64,000 nt of DNA, from NCBI RefSeq assembly GCF_900156455.1, contig NZ_FTNQ01000005.1:62001-126000 (forward strand), read 5' to 3'. Positions 42,327 to 52,189 of this stretch are shown one piece after another. The DNA comes from Microbacterium sp. RURRCA19A (GTDB lineage Bacteria; Actinomycetota; Actinomycetes; Actinomycetales; Microbacteriaceae). A model generated the notes under the pieces. That model had not been told where the DNA came from. It saw nothing but the letters and a program-made list of their open reading frames with translations, and searched no databases. A program made the translations under genes and the position numbers. Position 1 is the stretch's first letter; every line of letters starts with the position of its first letter.

Positions 42327-43894
42327 ACGCCCACATCACCGAAGGCCGGGCCAGCCTCGGCATCGAACTCGGCTCCACCCGCATCAAGGCGTGCCTCATC
42401 GGCCCCGACGCCGAGGTTCTGGCGACCGGCTCCCACGAGTGGGAGAACGTCTACGCCGACAAGCTCTGGACCTACTCCCTGGATGCCGTGTGGTCGGGCC
42501 TGCGCGCCGCGTACGCCGACCTGGTCGCCGACGTGCAGCAGAAGCACGGCGTCACGCCCGCGCGGTACGCCGCGATCGGCGTGTCCGCGATGATGCACGG
42601 CTATCTCGCGTTCGACGCGGACGGCGAACTGCTCACCCCCTTCCGCACGTGGCGCAACACGAACACGGGTGTCGCCGCCGCGGAGCTGACCGAGCTGTTC
42701 GGCGTGAACATTCCGCTGCGCTGGTCGATCGCGCACCTGCACCAGGCGGTGGTGGATGCCGAGCCCCACGTGCCCGAGATCCGCTTCCTGACGACCCTCG
42801 CGGGGTACGTCCACCGTCAGCTGACCGGTGAGAAGGTGCTCGGCGTCGGCGACGCGTCGGGCGTGTTCCCCATCGATTCGGCGACGCGCGACTACGACGC
42901 CGCGTTGGTCGACCTCTACGACAGCCTCGCCGCCGGGCGCGTTCCCCCGCTCGCCGACCTGCTGCCGCGCGTCCTCGTCGCCGGGGACGACGCGGGGAGC
43001 CTCACCCCCGCGGGCGCGGCGCTGCTCGACCCGAGTGGCACGCTGCAACCCGGCATCCCCTTCGCCCCGCCCGAGGGCGACGCCGGAACCGGCATGGTCG
43101 CCACGGGTGCGGTCGCGCCCCGCACGGGCAATGTCAGCGCCGGCACGAGCATCTTCGCGATGGTCGTGCTCGAGCGCCCCCTCGGCGAGGTGCACCACGA
43201 GATCGACCTCGTGACGACGCCCTCGGGCGACGCCGTGGCGATGGTCCACTGCAACAACGGCGCGAGCGAGCTGGCGGCGTGGGCGAACATGTTCACCGCG
43301 TTCTCCGCCGCGGCCGGCGTGACGCAGACTCCGGATGCCACCTACGCGGCGCTCTTCGCCGCGGCGCTGGAAGGAGAGGCCGACGCCGGCGGACTGCTCG
43401 CCTACAACCACCTCGCCGGGGAGCCGATCGCGGGACTCGACGAGGGCCGCCCGCTCGTCGTCCGCACGCCCGACAGCCGCCTGACGCTGCCGAACTTCAT
43501 GCGCGCGCAGCTGTACGGCGTCTTCGGAACGCTCGCGCTCGGCATGGACGTCCTCCACCGTGAGGGCGTCGGCCTCGACAAGATGTACGCCCACGGCGGC
43601 ATGTTCCGCACCGCGGGCGTCGCGCAGCGCTTCCTCGCGGCGGCGCTCGACGCGCCCGTTGCCGTTGCCGCGACGGCGTCCGAGGGCGGCGCGTGGGGCA
43701 TGGCGGTGCTCGCGGCGTACGTCGCCGACGGTGCCGGTCGCGACCTCGACACCTACCTCGGTGAGGTCGTGTTCGCCGACGCGGCGCTCGTCACCGCCGA
43801 CCCCGTCCACGCGGACGTCGTCGGATTCTCGGCCTATCTCGACCGTTACCGCGCAGGCCTCGCCGTCGAGGCCGCTGCCGTGGCATCCCTCTGA
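42323..43894 (+). CDS. araB: L-ribulokinase (FGGY family)
   Basis: 523 residues. [17 protein letters not shown] is the phosphate loop and [13 protein letters not shown] the sugar-side motif. [15 protein letters not shown] carries the catalytic Asp, followed by GNVSAGTS, and [10 protein letters not shown] is the C-terminal motif. Sequence alone says FGGY kinase; the assignment to L-ribulose rests on its place between araD and araA with a 4-nt overlap. It phosphorylates L-ribulose in the cytosol. Confidence 0.88.
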   Translation: MNAHITEGRASLGIELGSTRIKACLIGPDAEVLATGSHEWENVYADKLWTYSLDAVWSGLRAAYADLVADVQQKHGVTPARYAAIGVSAMMHGYLAFDADGELLTPFRTWRNTNTGVAAAELTELFGVNIPLRWSIAHLHQAVVDAEPHVPEIRFLTTLAGYVHRQLTGEKVLGVGDASGVFPIDSATRDYDAALVDLYDSLAAGRVPPLADLLPRVLVAGDDAGSLTPAGAALLDPSGTLQPGIPFAPPEGDAGTGMVATGAVAPRTGNVSAGTSIFAMVVLERPLGEVHHEIDLVTTPSGDAVAMVHCNNGASELAAWANMFTAFSAAAGVTQTPDATYAALFAAALEGEADAGGLLAYNHLAGEPIAGLDEGRPLVVRTPDSRLTLPNFMRAQLYGVFGTLALGMDVLHREGVGLDKMYAHGGMFRTAGVAQRFLAAALDAPVAVAATASEGGAWGMAVLAAYVADGAGRDLDTYLGEVVFADAALVTADPVHADVVGFSAYLDRYRAGLAVEAAAVASL

Positions 43895-43914
43895 TCACTC
43901 GAAAAGGAACAGTC

Positions 43915-45426
43915 ATGACCCGCACGAAGCTCAAGAACGACCTCGACGGCTACGAGGTCTGGTTCGTCACCGGCAGCCAGAACCTCTACGGCGAGGAGAC
44001 CCTGAAGCAGGTCGCCGAGCAGTCGCAGGCCGTCGTCGAGGGCCTGGCCGGCCTCCCGGTGAAGGTCGTCTGGAAGCCCGTGCTGAAGGACTCCGACAGC
44101 ATCCGCCGCATGGCCCTCGAGGTCAACGGTCGCGACGACGTCATCGGCGTCATCGCGTGGATGCACACCTTCAGCCCCGCGAAGATGTGGATCTCGGGTC
44201 TCGACGCGCTGCAGAAGCCCCTGCTGCACCTGCACACGCAGGCGAACGTCGAGCTGCCGTGGAACGACATCGACTTCGACTTCATGAACCTCAACCAGGC
44301 CGCCCACGGCGACCGCGAGTTCGGGTACATCCAGACGCGTCTGGGCGTCGCGCGCAAGACGGTCGTCGGCCACGTGTCGAACCCGGCCGTGCGTCAGCAG
44401 ATCGAGGACTGGGAGCGCGCCGCCGCCGGCTGGACCGCCGCCCGCACGCTCAAGCTCGCGCGCTTCGGCGACAACATGCGTTTCGTCGCCGTCACCGAGG
44501 GCGACAAGACCGAGGCCGAGCTGCGCTTCGGCGTGCAGGTCAACACGTGGGGCGTCAACGAGCTCGTCGAGGCCGTCGAGAAGGCCACGGATGCCGACAT
44601 CGACGCGCTCGTGCAGGAGTACGTCGACAGCTACGACGTCGTGGAGGAGCTGCTCCCCGGCGGCGCGCGCCACCAGTCGCTGCGCGACGGCGCCGCGATC
44701 GAGCTGGGTCTGCGCTCCTTCCTGGAGGAGGGCGGCTTCGGCGCCTTCACCACGTCGTTCGAAGACCTGGGCGCGCTGAAGCAGCTGCCGGGTCTCGCGG
44801 TCCAGCGCCTCATGGCCGAGGGCTACGGCTTCGGCGCCGAGGGCGACTGGAAGACCGCGATCCTCGTGCGCGTCGCGAACGTCATGGGCGCGGGCCTCCC
44901 GGGCGGCGCGTCGCTCATGGAGGACTACACGTACGACCTCGTCCCCGGCAACGAGCGCATCCTCGGGGCGCACATGCTCGAGGTCTCGCCGTCGCTCACG
45001 ACCAAGAAGCCGCGCCTGGAGATCCACGAGCTGGGCATCGGCGGCAAGGAGGACCCGGTGCGCCTGGTCTTCACCGCCGACCCGGGCCCCGCGCTCGTCG
45101 TCGCGATGAGCGACATGCGCGACCGCTTCCGCCTCGTCGCCAACGTCGTCGAGAACGTCGACGCGCCGGACCTGCCGAAGCTCCCCGTCGGCCGCGCCGT
45201 GTGGAAGCCGGCCCCCGACTTCGCGACCTCGGCCGGATGCTGGCTCGCCGCCGGCGCCGCGCACCACACCGTCATGACGACGGCCGTGGGCATCGAGGTG
45301 TTCCGCGACTTCGCCGAGATCGCCAAGACCGAGCTCGTCGTCATCGACGAGGACACCACGGTCCGCGGTTTCCAGAGCGAGCTGCGCTGGAACCAGGCGT
45401 ACTACCGCCTGGCCCAGGGCCTGTAA
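43915..45426 (+). CDS. araA: L-arabinose isomerase
   Basis: 503 residues, the normal length. [16 protein letters not shown] near the N-terminus, CWL-like and [12 protein letters not shown] motifs, [23 protein letters not shown] region and [11 protein letters not shown] are all diagnostic; HHTVMTT near the C-terminus holds a metal His. It converts L-arabinose to L-ribulose. AAAAGGAA precedes the ATG. Last gene of the ara operon. Confidence 0.97.
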   Translation: MTRTKLKNDLDGYEVWFVTGSQNLYGEETLKQVAEQSQAVVEGLAGLPVKVVWKPVLKDSDSIRRMALEVNGRDDVIGVIAWMHTFSPAKMWISGLDALQKPLLHLHTQANVELPWNDIDFDFMNLNQAAHGDREFGYIQTRLGVARKTVVGHVSNPAVRQQIEDWERAAAGWTAARTLKLARFGDNMRFVAVTEGDKTEAELRFGVQVNTWGVNELVEAVEKATDADIDALVQEYVDSYDVVEELLPGGARHQSLRDGAAIELGLRSFLEEGGFGAFTTSFEDLGALKQLPGLAVQRLMAEGYGFGAEGDWKTAILVRVANVMGAGLPGGASLMEDYTYDLVPGNERILGAHMLEVSPSLTTKKPRLEIHELGIGGKEDPVRLVFTADPGPALVVAMSDMRDRFRLVANVVENVDAPDLPKLPVGRAVWKPAPDFATSAGCWLAAGAAHHTVMTTAVGIEVFRDFAEIAKTELVVIDEDTTVRGFQSELRWNQAYYRLAQGL

Positions 45427-45435
45427 GACCCCGCT

Positions 45436-45463
45436 GCCCCGGGCGCCCCTCGCGGCCCCGGGG
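45436..45463 (+). terminator. GC-rich hairpin after araA
   Basis: CCCCGGG and CCCGGGG pair around a short loop about 10 bp after the araA stop. No T-run. A likely terminator for the ara operon. Confidence 0.5.
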
Positions 45464-45652
45464 CGGTGCGGCACGTACGCGTCCCGTTCGGGGCGCGTCC
45501 CGTGCACCGGGGCGGATATCGTGCGCCCCACTGCACGAACCGTGCCCCGGATCCGCGTCGGTGGTGGGACGCCCGCGGATCCGGGGCATTCGTGCGTCCC
45601 GGGGGGGGGTGTCCCGCTTCTCGCGGGGCGTGTCCCACTTTTGGCGGTGTGT

Positions 45653-46130
45653 GTCCCGAAATGTGCGGCCTTCGCGCCCTGCGGGCAGCAAGAAGTGGGA
45701 CATGGATGCCGTGGGCCCGGTGGCCCTGGGGCCTCGTCCCGCTTCTGGTGGGGCATGTCCCGAAATGTGCGGCCTGAGGCTGCCGCAGACAGCAATAGGT
45801 GGGACATGGATGCCGTGGCATCGGGGCTCCGCGGCATCCGGAAGCTCGGCGGCATCAGCGTCGCCGTGGCATCCGCGGCCTCGTCCCACTTGTAGTAGGT
45901 GCGCGTCCCGAGATGTGCGGCCTGAGGCTGCAGCAGACAGCAATAAGTGGGACATGGATGCCGTGGCATCGGGGCTCCGCGGCATCCGGAAGCTCGGCGG
46001 CATCAGCGTCTCCGTGGCATCCGCGGCCTCGTCCCACTTGTAGTAGGTGCGCGTCCCGAAATGTGCGGCCTGAGGCTGCCGCAGACAGCAATAAGTGGGA
46101 CATGGATGCCGTGGCATCGGCCGGCCGGCG
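45653..46130. repeat. Tandem repeat with 148-bp period built on palindrome family D
   Basis: The block starting GTCCCGAAATGTGCGGCC recurs at 45653 (diverged), 45757, 45905 and 46053. The last three are spaced by exactly 148 bp and nearly identical. Each unit contains inverted arms GTCCCACTT and AAGTGGGAC, and several GGATGCC/GGCATCC words. It lies between the convergent araA and dgt genes. Confidence 0.9.
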
Positions 46131-46197
46131 CCTCTGGCATTTGGTTTGGGGTGCGATTCTTGGTGTGGGGCGTGAATTCTGTGCCCCGAACGAAAGG

Positions 46198-46304
46198 ATG
46201 CGCCCCAAACTCGGCACGGACGCGCCCCAACTCCGCAACGATGCGCCCCAACTCGGCACGGACGCGCCCCAACTCCGCAAGGACGCGCCCCAAACCCTGC
46301 AAGG
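46198..46304. repeat. 21-bp tandem repeat (five units)
   Basis: Units starting at 46198, 46220, 46241, 46262 and 46283 follow the pattern AYGCGCCCCAACTCSGCAMGG, with 21 or 22 bp period. Read on either strand it encodes seven-residue repeats (for example LGRVRAE on the minus strand), but there is no supporting start or gene. Confidence 0.9.
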
Positions 46305-46318
46305 ACGCGGGCGAGGCG

Positions 46319-47794
46319 CTAGAGCCGCTGCCCGAGCGACCACAGGCGGTCGGCGCGGCCGGAGATCGCCTCCGACAGCGTGAACGCCTGGGCGTCGGTG
46401 AGGGAGGCCACGTAGTCCACGATTCCCCGGGAGCGCGCGAGCGTCTCGGCCTCGGCATCCGTCGGTCGACGTTCGGCGGGGAGGGCGGCGTACTGCTCGC
46501 GGGCGAGGGCGATGAGTTCGCGGAGCCTTCGCGGGGTGCGTGCGCGGTCCCGGTCGTCGTCCAGCCACTCGCCGAGGGCGCGCACCGACCGCGCGAGGAT
46601 GCGGCTCATCCCGCGCTGCTGGATCGCGAGGTCGGGGCGGCTCAGGACGAAGCGCTTGTGCACGAACTTCAGTACCTCGACGTGATGCCAGGCCTCGGGC
46701 GACAGCGCGACCGGCCCCGACCGGGGGGTGTCTAGCGGACGCAGCCGCGCGGACTCCTGGAACCGGCGGATCCACCGGTCGGTGAAGGACGCCAGGCGTC
46801 GCTCGGCCGTCAGCGACCCGTCGAACGGGCGGGCGAGCAGCTCGGTGACCAGCTCGGCATCCACGTCGCTCACCGCGGCGAGGAACGCCTCGTCGTCGGC
46901 GACCCACGGGTCGTCGCGACGCATCTTGCGGCGCAGGCGTTCCAGCGCGGCCCCGGGCACGAGCTCGGCGCGCACCTCCGCGTCGTCGCGCGAACGCCAC
47001 TCGATCACGTCGTCGAGCCACCCGCGGAACTCCGCCGCGATCGGGGCGTGGTCGAGGATCCCGGCGCGGTAGAAGTCGTCGACGTCGTGTACCGAATAGG
47101 CGATGTCGTCGGCGAGGTCCATGACGGCGCCCTCGATCGTCTGCCGGAGGGGCTCGGCATCCATTCCCCGCCGCGCGTGGTCGAGGTCGTCGGCGTCGAT
47201 GTCGTACACCGAGTACTTGTGTACGCGGTACGCGCCGTCGGGGGCGCGACGGATGCCACGGGGCGGGCCGATCCGCTCGATCTCGGCCGCGGAGACCGAC
47301 GGCGACCACGGATACTTCGCCGATGCGGCACGCACCGCGGCGGTGAGGTTGAGCCCACGGGGCGCGTTCTCGACGACGTCGAGGGCGGTGAGGATGCGGT
47401 ACGTCTGGGCGTTGCCCTCGAAGCCGTCGGGGAGACCCAGCTCGGTGCGGGCGAGGCGGTCCAGCGTCGTCTCACCCAGGTGCCCGAACGGCGGGTGGCC
47501 CAGGTCGTGGGCGTACGCCGCGGCCTCGACGACCGTGGGGTTGCACACGGCGGTGCCGGCGCGGGTGTTCAGCTGCAGCGCGACGACGCGCGCGATCGCG
47601 CTGACCTTGAGCGAATGCGTGAGCCGGTTGTGCACGGGCGCGCCCGAGATCGAGGGCGACACGACCTGCGTCACGGCCGACAGGCGCGAGAAGTACGGCG
47701 AGAACTGGATCCGCTCCAGGTCGATCGACCACGGGTCGCCGCCGGTGTCGTCGCGATCCGGGTACACGCGCGAGGAGGCCGTGGGGAGCGTCAT
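46319..47794 (-). CDS. dgt: dNTP triphosphohydrolase (dGTPase-like)
   Basis: 491 residues of the HD family. FSRLSAVTQV, HNRLTHSLKVSAIAR and AAYAHDLGHPPFGHLGE contain the metal-binding H...HD...; LADDIAYSVHDVDD supplies the last Asp. It cleaves dNTPs to nucleoside and triphosphate, affecting dNTP pools. TACCGT lies 6 bp before the ATG, a leaderless start. It ends next to the 21-bp repeat. Not linked in function to the sugar genes around it. Confidence 0.92.
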   Translation of the reverse strand: MTLPTASSRVYPDRDDTGGDPWSIDLERIQFSPYFSRLSAVTQVVSPSISGAPVHNRLTHSLKVSAIARVVALQLNTRAGTAVCNPTVVEAAAYAHDLGHPPFGHLGETTLDRLARTELGLPDGFEGNAQTYRILTALDVVENAPRGLNLTAAVRAASAKYPWSPSVSAAEIERIGPPRGIRRAPDGAYRVHKYSVYDIDADDLDHARRGMDAEPLRQTIEGAVMDLADDIAYSVHDVDDFYRAGILDHAPIAAEFRGWLDDVIEWRSRDDAEVRAELVPGAALERLRRKMRRDDPWVADDEAFLAAVSDVDAELVTELLARPFDGSLTAERRLASFTDRWIRRFQESARLRPLDTPRSGPVALSPEAWHHVEVLKFVHKRFVLSRPDLAIQQRGMSRILARSVRALGEWLDDDRDRARTPRRLRELIALAREQYAALPAERRPTDAEAETLARSRGIVDYVASLTDAQAFTLSEAISGRADRLWSLGQRL

Positions 47795-47800
47795 CCGTCC

Positions 47801-47806
47801 ACGGTA
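47801..47806 (-). promoter_or_regulatory. -10 element TACCGT of a leaderless promoter (dgt)
   Basis: On the minus strand TACCGT, 6 bp, ATG. Same spacing as at 13748 and 56298. Confidence 0.5.
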
Positions 47807-47856
47807 TCCGGCGCGGACCGGCGTCGGTGGCGGCCGCCGTTGCACGTTCCGGACCG

Positions 47857-47923
47857 CGAGACTGCATCCGCCCGACAAACCCACTGCAGCGTGCAGTGGA
47901 GATGTCGGGCGGATGCAGTCTCG
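47857..47923. repeat. Palindromic repeat family C, copy 3
   Basis: CGAGACTGCATCCGCC and GGCGGATGCAGTCTCG are perfect 16-bp arms; the centre CACTGCAGCGTGCAGTG is slightly changed. Between the GH3 gene end and the dgt start on the minus strand. Confidence 0.93.
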
Positions 47924-47971
47924 ACGCGGGCGGGCCGGCGGTGGCAGGCGGCCGGACACCCCGCCCGGGCG

Positions 47972-50272
47972 TCAGCCCCGGCGCAGCTCCACGGCGACCA
48001 CCCGCGCGTCGTCCGGACGCAGCTCGTACGTCGGTCCCGTCAGCCGCAGCGTCCCGGCCTCGTCGACCTCGGCGCACGTCGGGCCGACGCGCAGCTCCAC
48101 CTCGCCGGGCTCGACGACGCGACGGAGCGTCCGGTCGCTGTAGGCCAGACGGGATGCCGGGACCTGGAACCGCACCTCGGCGGTCTCGCCGGGCTCCAGC
48201 TCCACGCGGGCATAGGCCACGAGCTGCGCGACGGGGCGCGTCACGCTCGCGACCGCGCGGTGGGCATAGAGCTGCACGACGTCGGCTCCGCGGACGGGCC
48301 CCGTGTTCGTCACGCGCACCGAGGCCGCGAACGCGTCCCCGGCCCGCACCTCGGCATCCACCGTCAGCCCCTCCCGCCGGAACGTCGTGTACGACAGGCC
48401 GAAGCCGAACGGGCGGACGGGCGTCGGGTCGGCGCTGGTGATGTCGGTGGCGCCGCCGAGGATCGGGTGCAGGTGCGAGTACGGCTGCGCCCCGGCGGAC
48501 CGGGGGAGCGAGACGGGCAGCCGCCCGGAGGGCGTGGCATCCCCGGCCAGGAGCGCGGCGAGCGCGGGCCCGCCCTCTTCGCCCGGGAAGAACGCCTGCA
48601 CGACGGCCGCCGGGCCGGAGGCCTCGTCCAACGCCCAGCCGATCGCGTAGGGGCGTCCGGTGAGCAGTACCATCACGACCGGCGTTCCCGTCGCGACGAC
48701 CTCCTCCACGAGCCGGCGCTGAAGCCCCGGCAGTTCGAGGGAGTCCGCGTCGTTGCCTTCGCCGACGGTGCCGCGGCCGAACAGCCCCGCGCGGTCGCCG
48801 ACGACCACGACGGCCACGTCCGCGGACCGCGCGAGGTCGACCGCGGCGGGGATGCCGGTGGCATCCGTGCCCTCGACCGTCACGCCGTCGGCGTGCACGA
48901 CATCGCCGAACCGTGCCGCCAGCGACGCGCGGACCGTCGGGATGTCGAAGCCCATCGTGAACTCGGGGTGGTGCGCGAGCACGTGGTTCGCGAACGAGTA
49001 GCAGCCCATGAGTGCCTCGGCGCTGTCGCCGTTCGGCCCGATGACCGCGATGCGTCCGGGGGCCGCGGGCAGTGGCAGCACGCCGTCGTTGCGCAGCAGC
49101 ACGGCGCTCTCGAGCGCGAGCCGGTACGCCAGGGCGCGGTGCTCGGCGTCGTCGAGGTCGACATCGCGCGGGGGCGCGGAGAAGTCGGCATCCAGGAGTC
49201 CCAGGTCCTCCTTCTCGGCCAGCACCCGGGCGACCGCCCGGTCGATGAGGCCCTCGGCGAGATCCCCGGATGCCACCCGCGCGGCCAGGTGCGGGAAGGC
49301 GTCGGCGCCGGGGAGCTCCACGTCGATACCGGCCTCGAGGGCGATCTGCGCGGCTTCGCCGGGCGAGCCCGCGATGCCGTGCATCGAGCGGAGGAAGTCC
49401 ACCGCGAAGTAGTCCGACACGACCGTGCCGTCGAAACCCCAGCGACGCCGCAGCAGGTCGGTGAGCAGCTCGCCCGAGGCGGCCACGGGCACGCCGTCGA
49501 TCTCGGTGTAGGAGTTCATGACGGAGCGCACCCCGCCATCGCGGACGGCCATCTCGAAGGGGGGCAGGAAGACGTCCTGCAGCTCGCGCGGTCCCGCGTG
49601 GACGGGGGCGTGATTGCGCCCGGCCTGCGAACCCGAGTACCCGACGAAGTGCTTGAGCGTCGCGTGGACTCCGGCGGACTGCAGGCCCCGGACGTACGCG
49701 GTGCCGATCGTGCCCACGACGTACGGGTCCTCGGCGATGCATTCGTCGACCCGCCCCCACCGCGGGTCGCGCACGACATCGAGCACGGGGGCGAGGCCCT
49801 GGTGCACGCCGACCTCGCGCATCGAGCGTCCGATGGCGGATGCCACGAGCTCGACGGTCTCCGGGTCGAACGACGCGCCCCACGCGAGCGGGGTCGGGAA
49901 GGTCGCCGCCTTCCAGGCCGCGAAGCCGGTGAGGCACTCCTCGTGCACGAGGGCCGGGATCCCCAGACGCGTCTCCGTCTGCAGGCGCCGCTGCTCGCCC
50001 CACAGCCAGGCGGCGCGCTCGACAGGGTCGACCGGCCGGGTGCCGTAGACGCGCGTGAGGTGTCCGAGGCCGTGGACCGTGGCATCCGCGTATCCGGTCG
50101 AGGTGACCTTCTCGCCGGAGCGGGGCGCGACGACCTCGTCGCCCTGGTCGACCCAGTACCCGACGAGCTGCGCGAGCTTCTCGTCGAGGGTCATGTCGGC
50201 GACGAGCGCCTGCACGCGGGCCGAGACGCCGGGAGCGAGGGCGGCGCCGACGTCGGTTCTGTGGATGGTCAT
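47972..50272 (-). CDS. Glycoside hydrolase family 3 (beta-glucosidase/beta-xylosidase)
   Basis: 766 residues. The GH3 barrel includes DVVRDPRWGRVDECIAEDP, KHFVGYSGSQAGRNHAP and VVSDYFAVDF with the nucleophile Asp near residue 285. The GH3 C domain (VLLRNDGVLPLP, VVVVGDRAG, GRPYAIGW) and a fibronectin III-like end (PFGFGLSYTTF) follow. No signal peptide is seen, so it acts on imported oligosaccharides. Last gene of an operon with an ABC importer; given xylA and araA nearby, xylo-oligosaccharides are a likely substrate. Start ATG is 5 nt after the permease stop. Confidence 0.93.
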   Translation of the reverse strand: MTIHRTDVGAALAPGVSARVQALVADMTLDEKLAQLVGYWVDQGDEVVAPRSGEKVTSTGYADATVHGLGHLTRVYGTRPVDPVERAAWLWGEQRRLQTETRLGIPALVHEECLTGFAAWKAATFPTPLAWGASFDPETVELVASAIGRSMREVGVHQGLAPVLDVVRDPRWGRVDECIAEDPYVVGTIGTAYVRGLQSAGVHATLKHFVGYSGSQAGRNHAPVHAGPRELQDVFLPPFEMAVRDGGVRSVMNSYTEIDGVPVAASGELLTDLLRRRWGFDGTVVSDYFAVDFLRSMHGIAGSPGEAAQIALEAGIDVELPGADAFPHLAARVASGDLAEGLIDRAVARVLAEKEDLGLLDADFSAPPRDVDLDDAEHRALAYRLALESAVLLRNDGVLPLPAAPGRIAVIGPNGDSAEALMGCYSFANHVLAHHPEFTMGFDIPTVRASLAARFGDVVHADGVTVEGTDATGIPAAVDLARSADVAVVVVGDRAGLFGRGTVGEGNDADSLELPGLQRRLVEEVVATGTPVVMVLLTGRPYAIGWALDEASGPAAVVQAFFPGEEGGPALAALLAGDATPSGRLPVSLPRSAGAQPYSHLHPILGGATDITSADPTPVRPFGFGLSYTTFRREGLTVDAEVRAGDAFAASVRVTNTGPVRGADVVQLYAHRAVASVTRPVAQLVAYARVELEPGETAEVRFQVPASRLAYSDRTLRRVVEPGEVELRVGPTCAEVDEAGTLRLTGPTYELRPDDARVVAVELRRG

Positions 50273-50277
50273 GCGGG

Positions 50278-51159
50278 TCAGCCCTTCACGGCGCCGGTGA
50301 GGCCGCCGACGATCCGTCGCTCGAACAGGCTGAAGAACACCAGAGCGGGGATCATCGACAGCGAGGTGAACGCGAGCACGCGCGCGGTGTCGACGGAGTA
50401 CTGCGACGCGAACGCCTGCGTCCCGAGGGGCAGCGTGTAGGTCGCTTCGTTGTTGAGGATGAACAGCGGGAGCATGTACGAGTTCCAGCTGTTGACGAAG
50501 GCCAGGATGCCGACGGTCACGACCGCGGGGACGGCGAGCGGCAGCACCATGCGCCAGAAGAACCCGAGGCGTCCCAGCCCGTCGATCGACGCGGCCTCCT
50601 GCAGTTCGCGGGGGATCGCCGAGAGGAACGGCGACAGGATGATCACCGTGATCGGCAGCGCGAACGCGATCTGGGGGACGATGACGCCCGCGAGGGAGTT
50701 CATGAGCCCGAGGTTGCGCACGAGGATGTAGAGCGGCGTGATCGCGACGGTCATGGGGAACATCAGGCCCGCGGTGAACAGTGCGTAGACCGCGCCGCGT
50801 CCGCGGAAGCTGTACCGCGAGAGCGCGTAGGCGGCCATGAGTCCGAGCGCCACGACGAACAGGGTGGTCGCGATCGCCGCGATCGTGGAGTTGGCGACCT
50901 GGCCCCAGAAGGTTCCGCTCCCGAGCACCTCCGTGTAGTTCTCCCAGTTCCACCGCGTGGGGAAGCCGGCCGGGTCGACGGTGATCTCGGAGTTCGAGCG
51001 GAAGCCGCCGAGGATGATGTAGATCACCGGTCCGAGCATGAGCGCGATCAGCACGAGGGCGATGAATCCGACCACGACGGACGAGAAGCGGCTGCTCCCG
51101 GCCGGTCGGCGCGGAGTCTTCGCCGCGCGCGGCGCGACGAGGGTGGCGGTGGCGGTCAT
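50278..51159 (-). CDS. Sugar ABC transporter permease (MsmG/UgpE-like)
   Basis: 293 residues, six membrane helices. The EAA coupling loop reads ELQEAASIDGLGRLGFFWRMVLPLAVPA, matching the consensus EAAxxDGAxxxxxxxxIxxP. It ends FERRIVGGLTGAVKG, the usual end of this family. The ATG overlaps the stop of the other permease (ATGA). Together they form the channel for an oligosaccharide. Confidence 0.94.
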   Translation of the reverse strand: MTATATLVAPRAAKTPRRPAGSSRFSSVVVGFIALVLIALMLGPVIYIILGGFRSNSEITVDPAGFPTRWNWENYTEVLGSGTFWGQVANSTIAAIATTLFVVALGLMAAYALSRYSFRGRGAVYALFTAGLMFPMTVAITPLYILVRNLGLMNSLAGVIVPQIAFALPITVIILSPFLSAIPRELQEAASIDGLGRLGFFWRMVLPLAVPAVVTVGILAFVNSWNSYMLPLFILNNEATYTLPLGTQAFASQYSVDTARVLAFTSLSMIPALVFFSLFERRIVGGLTGAVKG

Positions 51160-52178
51160 TTGATGCCTCCCGTGAGGGCGCCGGCGGTGTCGCGGCGGAG
51201 CACGAAGCGCTGGTACATCAGCGCGACGGCGAGCGAGATCAGGAACATCACCACGGCCACGGCACTGCCGTAGCCGAAGCTGCCGGCGTTGCGGCCGTTG
51301 GCGACCATGTACGTGGCCATCGTCGAGGTGCCGGCGGTGGAGGCGACGTACTGGCCCCAGATGATCCACACGAGGTCGAACAGCTGGAGCGATCCGATGA
51401 TCGACAGGAACGCCCAGATGCGGATCGTGGGCCCCATGAGCGGCAGCACGATGTGGCGCTGGATCTGCCAGTACGACGCGCCGTCGATGGCGGCCGCCTC
51501 GGACAGCTCCTCCGGGATGCCTTGGAGCCCGGCGAGGAAGAGGATCACGGCGAAACCGATGTACTTCCACGTGATGATGATGAGCAGCGTCCAGATCGCC
51601 AGCGCCGGGTCGGAGATCCAGTCGGCGCGAAGGGCACCGAGTCCGAGCTTCTCCAACGCCCCGTTGAGCGCGCCGCCGGACTGCAGCATGAGCCCCCAGC
51701 CGAGGCCGACCACGACCTCGGAGATGACGTAGGGCACGAAGATCAGGACGCGGATGAGCGACTGGAACCGCATCTTGCGGTTCAGCAGCAGCGCGAGGCC
51801 CAGAGCCAGCGGGCCCTGCAGGACGAGGGAGCCGACGACGATGAAGGCGTTGTGCCCGAGGGCCTCGTGGAAGGCCGGGTCGGTGAGGATCGTGACGTAG
51901 TTGCGAATGCCGACGAACTCCGTCGGCGTTCCGAAGCCCGACCAGCTGTAGAAGCCGTAGAAGGCGGCCAGAGCCACCGGCAGGATGACGAACGAGACGA
52001 ACACCACCAGCGCGGGGCCGAGCAGGATCGCGAGCTCGCCGCGGATCTTCCAGTTCTCGCGGCGTCGCCGCACGGGCGACCGCCCGGCCGAGGAGGAGCG
52101 GGGAGCTCCGTCCTCGACCGAGCGGCGACCGGCGGCGTCGGCCGACGCGGGGGCGACGGGGGGACGCACGGTGGTCAT
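51156..52178 (-). CDS. Sugar ABC transporter permease (MsmF/UgpA-like)
   Basis: 340 residues with a polar 45-residue N-terminal tail, then six helices (first LAILLGPALVVFVSFVILPV). EAAAIDGASYWQIQRHIVLPLMGP is the EAA loop. No ATPase gene is present in this operon, as usual for actinobacterial oligosaccharide importers that share an MsmK/MsiK-type ATPase coded elsewhere. Confidence 0.94.
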   Translation of the reverse strand: MTTVRPPVAPASADAAGRRSVEDGAPRSSSAGRSPVRRRRENWKIRGELAILLGPALVVFVSFVILPVALAAFYGFYSWSGFGTPTEFVGIRNYVTILTDPAFHEALGHNAFIVVGSLVLQGPLALGLALLLNRKMRFQSLIRVLIFVPYVISEVVVGLGWGLMLQSGGALNGALEKLGLGALRADWISDPALAIWTLLIIITWKYIGFAVILFLAGLQGIPEELSEAAAIDGASYWQIQRHIVLPLMGPTIRIWAFLSIIGSLQLFDLVWIIWGQYVASTAGTSTMATYMVANGRNAGSFGYGSAVAVVMFLISLAVALMYQRFVLRRDTAGALTGGIK

Positions 52179-52189
52179 GTCGGTTTCCC

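Larger units (their letters stand above)
45427..46318. other. 890-bp repeat-filled gap between araA and dgt
   Basis: No gene is visible. It holds a GC-rich hairpin after araA, a long imperfect dyad (GCACGAA...GGATCCGCG paired with CGCGGATCC...TTCGTGC, about 45534-45592), a run of nine G at 45601-45609, a 148-bp tandem repeat (45653-46130) and a 21-bp tandem repeat (46198-46304). Open frames here are by-products of these repeats. Confidence 0.75.

Noticed and set aside
45601..45609. Run of nine G as a phase-variation tract
   Set aside because: It lies in a non-coding gap more than 700 bp from the nearest start codon, so slippage would not switch any gene visible here.
45653..46130. Possible CRISPR array
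   Set aside because: The repeated unit is 148 bp with no unique spacers; whole units are conserved. No cas genes are in the window.
45466..46383. Several short open frames in the repeat region after araA
   Set aside because: They consist of repeat units read in different frames, without ribosome binding sites or leaderless promoters, and no domain is visible.
47048..50440. Open frame of more than 1,100 codons on the plus strand opposite dgt and GH3
   Set aside because: Same composition effect; it runs through two clear minus-strand genes and a palindromic repeat, and has no motif.
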